NCBI GenBank assembly: GCA_030680175.1
Contig: JAUXWO010000093.1
Location: 1-36,210, forward strand
Direction of reading: 5' to 3'
DNA: 36,210 nucleotides
Origin: Vicinamibacterales bacterium
GTDB lineage: Bacteria > Acidobacteriota > Vicinamibacteria > Vicinamibacterales > UBA2999
In this document: piece after piece, positions 7,857 to 14,535 of the stretch
Layout of the letters: each line of letters opens with the position of its first letter
How positions within the stretch are numbered: the first letter of the stretch is position 1
Program-made: the position numbers and the translations under genes
The notes under the pieces: model-generated
What the model was told of the DNA's origin: nothing
Database searches by the model: none
The model's input: the letters and a program-made list of their open reading frames with translations, nothing else

Positions 7857-8845
7857 AGCAGCCCCTGCTCACGGTACCACGCCGCGGTGCGGCGGATCCC
7901 CTCCGCCAGCTCGACGCGGGGGGCGTAGCCAAGCTCCTGCCGGGCACGGGCCGTGTCGAAGGCCCGGCTCTTCGTGTAGAAGTCCACGCGGCGCCGGTAC
8001 AGCGGCGGCTCGATGCGGAGCGGGACGCAGACCAGCTCGCACAGCAGGCCCGCCGTCCAGAACGGCCACACCGGCAGGTGCCACCGTGGCGGCGCCACGC
8101 CGAGTTCCCGGGCCATCGTCGCCGCCAGTTCGTTGAGCGTCGTGTAGGTGGGGCCGGCCAGCAAGTACGTGCGCCCCGCCGCCGCCGGGACCTCGCCGCA
8201 GAGCCGGAAGCCCTCGACGAGGTCGTCGATGAACGTCAGGTGATAGAACACCTCGCACGATCCCAGCATGGGGAACCGGCCGCGCGCGATGCCGCGGAAC
8301 ATCTTCAGGAACCGCATGTCCCCCGGTCCGTAGATGCCGATGGGCCGCGCGACGACGACGTCGAGTCCGCGCGTGCGGCCGAACTCGCGCGCGAGCTGCT
8401 CGGCCTCGAGCTTGGTCACCTGGTAGATGTCGCCGGGGCTGAACGGCGCGTCCTCGTTGGCGGGCGGCTGCGCCACGTGCCCGTGCACGCCGCCCGTGCT
8501 GCAGTGCACCACACGGCGCGCCCCGGCCGCGAGCGCGGCCTCGAGCACGTGGCGCGTGCCCTCGACATTGACCGCGCGGTACGCCTCGTCCGGCTGGCCG
8601 GCTTCGCGGTAGGTCGCCGCGATGTGGTACACGACCTCGACGCCGTCCACGGCCTCGCGTACGGCGTCCGAATCGGAGAGATCGCCCGGGAGCGCCGCGA
8701 CCCCGGCCGCCGCCGCGTCGGAGGTCGCGAAGCGCGCGAGGCTCTTCGGCCGCACGAGCGCACGCACCTCGTCGCCGCGCGCCGCGAGCGTCCTCGCCAG
8801 GTGCCCGCCCGTGAACCCGGTTGCGCCGGTGACGAGGACCTTCAT
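7853..8845 (-). CDS. NAD(P)-dependent epimerase/dehydratase (extended SDR)
   Basis: A 330-residue extended short-chain dehydrogenase/reductase. The nucleotide-binding motif is GATGFTGG (7-14); the catalytic Tyr-Lys pair is YQVTK (141-145), with Ser116 in HCSTGG upstream. PIGIYGPGD and the C-terminal FDTARARQELGYAPR match NDP-sugar epimerases and dihydroflavonol-reductase/3-beta-HSD-like members. It overlaps both neighbours by four bases, which ties it to the glycosyltransferase operon. The likely role is making or altering a nucleotide-sugar or polyprenyl-sugar precursor for the adjacent glycosyltransferases. Action on a lipid ketone or alcohol is the main alternative, because the middle of the protein is closer to the 3-beta-HSD branch. 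Confidence 0.88.
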   Translation of the reverse strand: MKVLVTGATGFTGGHLARTLAARGDEVRALVRPKSLARFATSDAAAAGVAALPGDLSDSDAVREAVDGVEVVYHIAATYREAGQPDEAYRAVNVEGTRHVLEAALAAGARRVVHCSTGGVHGHVAQPPANEDAPFSPGDIYQVTKLEAEQLAREFGRTRGLDVVVARPIGIYGPGDMRFLKMFRGIARGRFPMLGSCEVFYHLTFIDDLVEGFRLCGEVPAAAGRTYLLAGPTYTTLNELAATMARELGVAPPRWHLPVWPFWTAGLLCELVCVPLRIEPPLYRRRVDFYTKSRAFDTARARQELGYAPRVELAEGIRRTAAWYREQGLL

Positions 8846-10089
8846 CGCTCAACCGCGGCCGCGGGCGTCACGCCCGCACCGGCCGTCCCCGCTCCGCGCC
8901 CGCGCATCAACCGCGCGCAGGCCTCCTCCGTTCGCGCAAGATAGACCGCGCGGCTGTACTTCGCCTCGGCGAGCGCGCGCGCCGCCGCGCTGAGCGTCGC
9001 GCGGGCGCCCGGATCGTCGATCAGTCCCGCGACCGCCGCCGCAAACGGCTCGGCCTCCGGCGGCACGAGGCGCGCCACTTCTGACGACAGCACCTGCGTG
9101 TGCGTCAGCAGATCGGTGGCGACGATGGGCTTGCCGGAGCGCAGGTAGGAGTAGATCTTGAGCGGCGTGTTGGTGCCGCGGATGCGCGGCGAGACGAGCA
9201 CGTCGCACGCCGCGACGAACGCCGGGATCTCGCGCGCGGGCTGCTGCCCCGTGAAGATCATCGTGGCCCCGGCGCCGGCCGCCTGCGCCCGGGCGCGTGC
9301 GGCCTCCACCTGCGCGGGCTCGCCGCCGACGACCAGCACGCGCAGCGCGGGATGCGTCACCGCCAGCCGGGCCGCCGCCGCCGTGAGCATCTCGAGGCCC
9401 TGGTACGCCTCGAACGTGCCGGTGTACAGCGCCATCGGCGCGTCGGCGGGAATCGCCCAGCGGGCGCGGACGTCGGCGACCGCGTCGGAGGGCGCCTCAT
9501 CGACGTCGCCGCCCATCACGTTCTCGATGAGCAGGGCCCGCTCGCCCATGCCCATGTCGACGACCGTGTCCTGCAGCTCCTGGCAGATCGTGATGACCAC
9601 CGTCGACCCGGCGACCATCTGGTGCTCGGCCCAGTGGAAGAGGCCGCGGAGCAGGCGTGAGCGGCTGTACTTGAAGTTGCTCAGCTGCTGCGGCAGGCTC
9701 GAGTGCATGTCGTAGAGATGCGGTATCCCGAGGGCCCGCGCGAGCCACACCCCGACGAGTCCCATCTCCTCATGGGAGTGGATGGCGTCATAGCGATCGC
9801 TCCAGGCGCGGCGCGCGATGGTCAGCAGCATCAGCGCGTCGAGGGCGATCTTCGTCAGCGACGGCCCGATGCGCACCTTGCGGACGAACGGCGGGCGCAG
9901 CGACCGGAAGATGCGCAGGCCGGGCAGGGCCACGTCGCGCCCGATCGGATAGGTGACCAGGTCCACGCGGTGGCCGAGTTCCCCGAGCGCCTTGATGCGG
10001 TGATATTCGCTGAAGGGCGTGCCACGGGGCTCGAAGAACGGCTCCGGGGCCAGCATCAGGATGCGGAGGGGGCGGGTTCGATCAGTCAC
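8842..10089 (-). CDS. Glycosyltransferase, GT4 family
   Basis: A 415-residue GT-B enzyme and first gene of the minus-strand glycan operon. The N-terminal domain starts MTDRTRPLRILMLAPEPFFE, followed by PRGTPFSEYHRIKALGELGH, as in WcaI-like and EPS GT4 enzymes. The C-terminal domain has ALYTGTFEAYQGLEML and SPRIRGTNTPLKIYSYLRSGKPIVATD in place of the classic EX7E spacing, a variant common in this branch. The last ~20 residues (RGRGAGTAGAGVTPAAAVER) are low-complexity. The start is GTG 10089, 27 bases after a TATAAT -10 box. It overlaps the epimerase gene by four bases. It probably acts early in assembly of the glycan, but donor and acceptor are unknown. Confidence 0.92.
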   Translation of the reverse strand: MTDRTRPLRILMLAPEPFFEPRGTPFSEYHRIKALGELGHRVDLVTYPIGRDVALPGLRIFRSLRPPFVRKVRIGPSLTKIALDALMLLTIARRAWSDRYDAIHSHEEMGLVGVWLARALGIPHLYDMHSSLPQQLSNFKYSRSRLLRGLFHWAEHQMVAGSTVVITICQELQDTVVDMGMGERALLIENVMGGDVDEAPSDAVADVRARWAIPADAPMALYTGTFEAYQGLEMLTAAAARLAVTHPALRVLVVGGEPAQVEAARARAQAAGAGATMIFTGQQPAREIPAFVAACDVLVSPRIRGTNTPLKIYSYLRSGKPIVATDLLTHTQVLSSEVARLVPPEAEPFAAAVAGLIDDPGARATLSAAARALAEAKYSRAVYLARTEEACARLMRGRGAGTAGAGVTPAAAVER

Positions 10090-10116
10090 GGCGGCAGCGG
10101 CCCAGAGAAAACGCGC

Positions 10117-10160
10117 ATTATACCATCCCCGCTTCTTGCTGACAGCAAGACACTTATGCT
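10117..10160. promoter_or_regulatory. Divergent promoter region with inverted repeat
   Basis: The 119 bases between the divergent genes hold a minus-strand extended -10 (TGG then TATAAT, 10122-10117), a perfect 7+1+7 inverted repeat CTTGCTG-A-CAGCAAG (10135-10149) over its -35 zone, and a plus-strand -10-like TATGCT (10155-10160). The repeat is placed where a regulator could control the leftward glycosyltransferase operon and the rightward flippase-like gene together. Confidence 0.55.
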
Positions 10161-10208
10161 AGCTTTGAGCGTTTGGCGCGCCGTCTGGTGACCGCGCCGT
10201 GAGTCCTG

Positions 10209-11180
10209 ATGCCCGCCGCCCCATCCCGTAACCTCAGCCGGCCGCTCCTGATGGCGGCCAAGCTGGCCGTCAGCGTCGGCCTGCTGTGGTGGGTCCTCCA
10301 GGATGTCGACCTCGGCGCCCTCGGCCGCATGATCCTCGGCGCCGCACCGGCGTGGATCGCGCTCGCCGTCGGCGCCTACCTCGTCATGCTGGGGCTGAGC
10401 GTGTGGCGCTGGCAGGTGCTGCTTCGGGCGCAGCACATCGACGTCCGGGCGCGCACGCTCTTGCAGTCGTGGCTGGTGGCCATCTTCTTCAATAACTTCC
10501 TGCCGAGCAACATCGGCGGCGACGTCTGGCGCGTGGCCGACACGGCGCCGGCGGCCGGCTCGAAGACGCTCGCGACCACCATCGTGCTGGTCGACCGCGC
10601 GCTCGGCCTGGTGGCGCTGTTCATCGTCGCCGCGGTCGGGGCGGCGGCGGCGCGCCTACTGGGCATCACGGTTCCCGGCGTGCAGTGGCTGTGGCTGGGG
10701 GTCGGCGCGGGGCTGCTGGCGGGCATTCCGTTCCTGGTAGCGCCGCGGCTGCTGACGCTGCTCCTCGCACCGGCGCGCGCAACTGGCCACGCCTGGATCC
10801 TCGAGCGGGCCACGCGCTTCGAGGACTCCTTCACACGGTTCCGGGCGAAGCCGGCGTCGCTGGCGGGCGCGTTTGCCGGGGCGATCGGCGTTCAGCTGAT
10901 CATCGTGCTCTTCTACGCGTTTACGGCCTATGGCCTTGGGATCCCGCTTCCCCTCGCGGCGGCCGGGGTGCTCGTACCGGTGAGCCTGGTCGTGCAGATG
11001 GTGCCGGTCTCGATCAACGGGTTCGGGGTAAGGGAAGCGGTGTTCGTGTATTTCTTTGCCCGATTCGGCCTGGCCTCGGAATCGGCCATTGCCCTGTCGC
11101 TTCTCGCGACCGCGCTGGTCATGCTGCTGTCGCTCGTAGGCGGCGGCGTGTTCCTGACGCGCCCTGGGGTCAGATCTTGA
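10209..11180 (+). CDS. Lysylphosphatidylglycerol synthase TM-region (YbhN/AglD) family protein
   Basis: A 323-residue polytopic inner-membrane protein of the LPG_synthase_TM family. About eight hydrophobic segments are visible (near 13-33, 38-60, 80-100, 118-145, 155-180, 215-240, 250-275, 285-317). Family motifs are NNFLPSNIGGDVWR, VDRALGL and INGFGVREAVFVYFF. Members are linked to lipid or polyprenyl handling and often sit in glycan clusters; this one lacks the soluble aminoacyl-transferase domain of MprF. It starts with ATG 10209. Its last seven residues, TRPGVRS, and its TGA stop are encoded inside a perfect palindrome (11156-11220), so the original C-terminus may have been replaced by the repeat. 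A second paralog lies at 16240-17205. Confidence 0.9.
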   Translation: MPAAPSRNLSRPLLMAAKLAVSVGLLWWVLQDVDLGALGRMILGAAPAWIALAVGAYLVMLGLSVWRWQVLLRAQHIDVRARTLLQSWLVAIFFNNFLPSNIGGDVWRVADTAPAAGSKTLATTIVLVDRALGLVALFIVAAVGAAAARLLGITVPGVQWLWLGVGAGLLAGIPFLVAPRLLTLLLAPARATGHAWILERATRFEDSFTRFRAKPASLAGAFAGAIGVQLIIVLFYAFTAYGLGIPLPLAAAGVLVPVSLVVQMVPVSINGFGVREAVFVYFFARFGLASESAIALSLLATALVMLLSLVGGGVFLTRPGVRS

Positions 11181-11220
11181 ACCTGGCGCTCAGATTCAAG
11201 ATCTGACCCCAGGGCGCGTC
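11156..11220. repeat. Perfect 26-bp inverted repeat, copy 1
   Basis: The arms 11156-11181 (GACGCGCCCTGGGG then TCAGATCTTGAA) and 11195-11220 are exact reverse complements, with a 13-base loop. The element supplies the TGA stops of both converging genes: the LPG-synthase-TM gene (11178-11180) and the zinc-finger gene (11196-11198). Both proteins therefore end in the same TRPGVRS tail. It probably acts as a bidirectional terminator. A near copy lies at 11603-11659. Confidence 0.95.
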
Positions 11221-11561
11221 CCCGGCCCCTTGTCGGCGCACGCCAGGCAGAGGAACGCTTCCGGCTTGGCGCGGAGGCGCGCCGGGGCGATGTCGTCGCC
11301 GCACCGCGCGCAGGTCCCGTAGTCGCCGGACTCGACCGCCTCCAGCGCGCGCTCGACAAGCCGGAGTTCAGCGGTGTGTCCGCGGTGCAGTTCGGCCTGC
11401 ATCGACGCCTGCTGCATCGCGTCCATCCGCGTCAGCCGCCCGATGGCGTTGTCGGGCGAGACGGGGGCCGACGCGTCAGCCATCGTCGCCATCGACTGCC
11501 GCAGTTCAAGGGCCCGCGCGGCCAGCCGCGCCCTGAGTTCCGCCAGTAGATCCCGGTCCAT
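11196..11561 (-). CDS. DksA/TraR-family C4 zinc finger protein
   Basis: A 121-residue small DksA/TraR-type protein. The zinc site is complete: C84-x2-C87-x17-C105-x2-C108. The N-terminal half is a predicted helical coiled coil with the tip region PVSPDNAIGRLTRMDAMQ (33-50), typical of the short TraR-like branch. DksA relatives bind the RNA polymerase secondary channel and change initiation with or without ppGpp; this short form could do so or have another role. It starts with ATG 11561, with only a weak AAGG upstream. The last residues TRPGVRS come from palindrome copy 1, and copy 2 lies 42 bases before the start, so the gene is bracketed by the two repeats. It is transcribed against both neighbours. 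Confidence 0.92.
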   Translation of the reverse strand: MDRDLLAELRARLAARALELRQSMATMADASAPVSPDNAIGRLTRMDAMQQASMQAELHRGHTAELRLVERALEAVESGDYGTCARCGDDIAPARLRAKPEAFLCLACADKGPGTRPGVRS

Positions 11562-11602
11562 CGCCTTACGCTATCACCCGGGGATGCTGGGGGCTGGTGG
11601 GT

Positions 11603-11659
11603 TGCCCTGGGGTCAGATCTTGATCCTTGCGCTCAGATTCAAGATCTGACCCCAGGGCA
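11603..11659. repeat. 21-bp inverted repeat, copy 2
   Basis: Arms 11603-11623 and 11639-11659 are exact reverse complements (TGCCCTGGGG then TCAGATCTTGA). The loop shares GCGCTCAGATTC with copy 1. It lies between the divergent starts of the zinc-finger gene and the FN3 lipoprotein gene, so here it does not follow a stop codon. It may carry promoter or operator sites, or be a remnant of the event that placed the zinc-finger gene here. Confidence 0.93.
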
Positions 11660-11798
11660 GCGGCCGAACTGTAAAGTCCCGCGCACTCGATCCGATACGA
11701 GAAGGGAAGGAGCCGGTGGTCCCGGCGCTGCCTCCCCCCAAGAGGTCCTGACCCCGGCCCTGGCCCGGACGACGCCAGGGGAGAGTGCAATTTTCACC

Positions 11799-13004
11799 AT
11801 GACCGACCGCCGGCTCACCACCGCCCTGCTCGTGGCTGCCTGCGCCTTCGGGATCGCCGGCTGCGAGCGCGTCAAGAGCGCGAATCCGCTCTCTCCGGCC
11901 ATTGCCGGCCCCATTCCCGGGGTGGCCATCACCGCCCCCAAGCCCCTGCTCCCGGAGCAGAACACGCAGATTGTCGCGACCGAGCAGCCCCTCGACCTGC
12001 TGATCGAGAACGCCGGCTCCTCAGGCGTCCGGCCGCTCTGGCTCGATCTCGAACTTGCCGTGGACCTCGAGTTCCAGAGCAAGGTCCACACCGCCGAGCG
12101 GCTGAGCCCGGGCGAGAATGGCCGCACGACCTACCGGATGCCCGCGCTCCTGCCGGCTGAAACGACCTACTTCTGGCGTGTCCGCGCCGCGGACGGCGCC
12201 AACACCGGCCCCTACTCGGCCGTGGCCAGCTTCCGGGTGCTCGAGCCGGTCATCCTCGGCGCGCCAACGCCCCTCTCCCCGATCGGCCAGATCACGGGGA
12301 TTCAGCCCGAGTTCCGGGTGCAGAACGGGTCGGTGAGCGGTCCGGCCGGCGCCCTCAGCTATCGCTTCGAGATCGCCACGGCGCCAGGCGCGTCCGGCAC
12401 GGTGCTCACGGCGACCCCTGGCGGCAACGGCATCACGGTCGCGTCGGCAGGCCCCCTGCAGGCCAACACCACCTACTTCTGGCGCGTGCGGCAGTCCGAC
12501 GGCCAGTACGCCAGCCCCTACTCCCCCATCGTCGAGTTCCGAACGGGGGCGCCCGCGCCGCCTCCTCCGACGGGTGGTGGCGACGGCGGTGGTGTCGGCC
12601 CCGGCGGGCGCACCGCCAACCCCGGCCCCGGCGGCAAGCTGCCGCTGCCGAACATGTATGCGGTCGTCGTGCAGATCGCGGCGGAGTACCCCGCCGCACT
12701 GGCCAACTCCTGCCAGGAACACGGCGGCACGTGGGAGTTCATGGACCGGCTCGTCGACCGCCTGCGCACCTACGACACACGCTGGGGCTACAACTGGAAG
12801 CGCGGCGTGGTCGGTGATCCGTCGCTCGACGTCGTGGACTACAACTGGGGCAACAACCCAGATGAAGGGACCACCGAGGTCTACATCGTCGATGTGCTGG
12901 CGGGCCATTGCGGCTCGAACCCGCAGCCCGCGTGGTTCGACGTCACGGGCGCGACCGCGGCTGGCGGCGCGATCGGCCGGTGGACCGGGCGGGGGCGATT
13001 CTAG
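11799..13004 (+). CDS. FN3-repeat lipoprotein with uncharacterised C-terminal domain
   Basis: A 401-residue lipoprotein. The lipobox is IAGC with Cys22, so it should be anchored in the inner or outer membrane. Two fibronectin type III-like domains follow (about 45-148 and 155-248), each with the strand TTYFWRVR and a closing Y/S..V.FR. A Gly/Pro linker (250-283) leads to a C-terminal domain of about 115 residues with RWGYNWKRG, DVVDYNWG and EVYIVDVLAGHCG. The same plan occurs in the gene at 14536-15432. I do not recognise the C-terminal domain. A GGGGAGAG stretch precedes ATG 11799. The stop codon TAG is part of the CTAGTGGA start of the tandem repeat block. It is probably a surface-binding protein. 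Confidence 0.82.
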   Translation: MTDRRLTTALLVAACAFGIAGCERVKSANPLSPAIAGPIPGVAITAPKPLLPEQNTQIVATEQPLDLLIENAGSSGVRPLWLDLELAVDLEFQSKVHTAERLSPGENGRTTYRMPALLPAETTYFWRVRAADGANTGPYSAVASFRVLEPVILGAPTPLSPIGQITGIQPEFRVQNGSVSGPAGALSYRFEIATAPGASGTVLTATPGGNGITVASAGPLQANTTYFWRVRQSDGQYASPYSPIVEFRTGAPAPPPPTGGGDGGGVGPGGRTANPGPGGKLPLPNMYAVVVQIAAEYPAALANSCQEHGGTWEFMDRLVDRLRTYDTRWGYNWKRGVVGDPSLDVVDYNWGNNPDEGTTEVYIVDVLAGHCGSNPQPAWFDVTGATAAGGAIGRWTGRGRF

Positions 13005-13341
13005 TGGACTGTATCGACCATTTGTTCCCAGTCCGAACTGCCGATCGGACAGGGATTCCGGGCCGTTCCTACGGAACGGCCCCTTTCGATATCGACCATC
13101 CACGCCACTAGTGGAGTGTCGTTGACAAAGAACTACCGGGCCGCCCGTTGGGCGGCCCGCAAAATCGCGGTTGAGCAGAGGCGCTGGTAGTACCTCTTCA
13201 GTCGATACACCCCACTAGTGGAGTGTCGTTGACGATACTGCTACCGGGCCGCCCGTTGGGCGGCCCGCAGCCTCGCGACTGAGCAGAGGCGCCGGTCGCC
13301 CCCCGTCAGTCGATACACGCCATCAGTGGGCGTCGCTGACG
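13001..13341. repeat. Tandem ~107-bp units with conserved hairpins
   Basis: Units begin near 13001 (CTAGTGGACTGT), 13105 and 13212 (both CCACTAGTGGAGTGTCGTTG) and a truncated one near 13320, giving periods of about 104, 107 and 108. Units 2 and 3 share a perfect 9-bp hairpin, GGGCCGCCC-GTT-GGGCGGCCC (13138-13158 in unit 2), and outer arms GTGTCGTTGAC with GTCGATACAC. Unit 1 has different but similarly placed hairpins (GTCCGA..TCGGAC, GGGCCGTTCC..GGAACGGCCC). Together with the terminator after it, this accounts for the 471-base gap. No protein frame is supported. Confidence 0.85.
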
Positions 13342-13383
13342 GTGCGCGACCACCCCACGGCGCTCGCCTCCCCCGAGAACGAG

Positions 13384-13420
13384 AAACGCCCCGGCAGTCT
13401 GATGACCGCCGGGGCGTTTT
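13384..13420. terminator. Strong Rho-independent terminator
   Basis: Stem AAACGCCCCGGC (13384-13395) pairs with GCCGGGGCGTTT (13408-13419) around a 12-base loop. T-rich sequence (TTTTCTGTTTTC) follows on the plus strand and a shorter T stretch on the minus strand. It lies between the lipoprotein gene and the converging beta-barrel gene and can stop both. Confidence 0.9.
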
Positions 13421-13475
13421 CTGTTTTCGTGCCGGTTCCGCGAGCGGCGAAGCCGCGAGCGCCCCGAAGCCGGGG

Positions 13476-14234
13476 CTAGAATCCGACGCGCAGGTTCACG
13501 CCGTACTGGAACCCGCCCGGGCTCGACTTCACTTCGTTGTCGAGGATCTGCAGGTCGGCCGACGCGCCCGCGTAGCGCAGGAACGCGCCCGCACCGAGGC
13601 TGAACCGGTCGTGATCATAGAAGCGGTAGGACCCGTCCACGCCGATATGCCCGCCCACGACGTTCTTCGAGCGCGTGCCGATGTTGTAGGTCGCGTTCAC
13701 GCTGGTGTACGGCGGGCCCACTTCGCTGAAGCTCGCCTCGGTGACCGTTGCCTGCTTCACGCGGAAGAACGAGGGACCGCCCACGACATGCACCTGGATC
13801 TTCTCGGTGGCATCCCAGAGGTAGCCGACCTGCAGGTGCGTGGCATGCTCGTCGCGCTTGAGGCCCTCAACGGTCTTGGAATCGGAGCGCTGACGGTCGA
13901 AGAACAGCGGATGCGGCACCCCGACCACCACCAGACCGGAGCCCGTCTTCGACCCCTTGTGGAAGGCCAGGCCCAGCGTCCAGTTCCCGGTGATGCGCCG
14001 GCCGGCCGCGATGTCGAAGAACGACAACGCCCCGACGCTGCCACTGGCGATGAGACGGCCCTGCTCGTCGTACTCGGTGAAGACCCGTTGATCCTCAAAG
14101 GTCGTCGACCCGGACTGTCCGCCCCCGCCGACCGTGACGTAGTAGTCGCGACCGGAGGCGGACTGCGCCTCCGCCTCGCCCCCGAGGGTCACCAGCAGGC
14201 ACCCCACCACCAACATTGCCGTCGTTCTGCGCAT
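13476..14234 (-). CDS. Outer-membrane beta-barrel protein
   Basis: A 252-residue exported protein. MRRTTAMLVVGCLLVTLGGEAEAQ is a signal peptide with an AEAQ cleavage region. The mature part is alternating strands with YYVTVGGGGQSG, RYAGASADLQ and a C-terminal GVNLRVGF ending in Phe, the usual BamA recognition signal of small barrels. The frame is open further upstream, but ATG 14234 is preferred because it begins the signal peptide and has AGGAAA seven bases before it. A CCGCGG-AGAAT-CCGCGG hairpin (14287-14303) lies in the leader. Transcription ends at the bidirectional terminator 13384-13420. The barrel is flanked by the two FN3 lipoprotein genes on the opposite strand. Its function is unknown. 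Confidence 0.82.
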   Translation of the reverse strand: MRRTTAMLVVGCLLVTLGGEAEAQSASGRDYYVTVGGGGQSGSTTFEDQRVFTEYDEQGRLIASGSVGALSFFDIAAGRRITGNWTLGLAFHKGSKTGSGLVVVGVPHPLFFDRQRSDSKTVEGLKRDEHATHLQVGYLWDATEKIQVHVVGGPSFFRVKQATVTEASFSEVGPPYTSVNATYNIGTRSKNVVGGHIGVDGSYRFYDHDRFSLGAGAFLRYAGASADLQILDNEVKSSPGGFQYGVNLRVGF

Positions 14235-14535
14235 CGTGTTTCCTAACGCTCCAACGTGAATCTTCGGGGGAACGGGCCAAGGCGGCCCGCGGAGAATCCG
14301 CGGCGGCACCACCCCGTACGCAGTGCCAAGAAAAGCGGACGGAGGGATGGTAGCACGACTAACCGGCCATTTCACTAGTGGAGTTCCCCTAAGTTGAGCC
14401 GATAGTAGAGTTAGGAAGCGAACGAGGGGTTGCATCCGCCGTGCTGTGCGCTACAATGGCCGCCGGACCCCACTTGCGCCACCGCCGCGCCGTACCACGG
14501 GGTCCGCGTGCCACCGTTCGAGGAGACAGAGCTAG
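14235..14535. other. 301-bp divergent intergenic region with a solo repeat end
   Basis: It holds the leader hairpin of the barrel gene (14287-14303), a solo TTCACTAGTGGAG (14371-14383) matching the boundary of the tandem units at 13105 and 13212, and the promoter and AGGAG site of the lipoprotein gene to the right. No gene is visible. Confidence 0.6.
14430..14457 (+). promoter_or_regulatory. Candidate sigma70 promoter for the lipoprotein gene
   Basis: TTGCAT (14430-14435) and TACAAT (14452-14457) are spaced by 16 bases. This gives a ~70-base leader ending in an AGGAG ribosome binding site (14521-14525) before ATG 14536. Confidence 0.6.

Noticed and set aside
11639-12127. A minus-strand frame ending in PGVRS through palindrome copy 2
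   Set aside because: It shares the tail only because the palindrome reads alike; the rest is antisense to the lipoprotein gene and has no family features.
13001-13341. CRISPR array
   Set aside because: Only three or four units of ~107 bases, with homologous rather than unique 'spacers', and no cas genes nearby.
13001-13341. Integron attC sites
   Set aside because: No clear RYYYAAC/GTTRRRY pairs, no cassette ORFs between units and no integrase.
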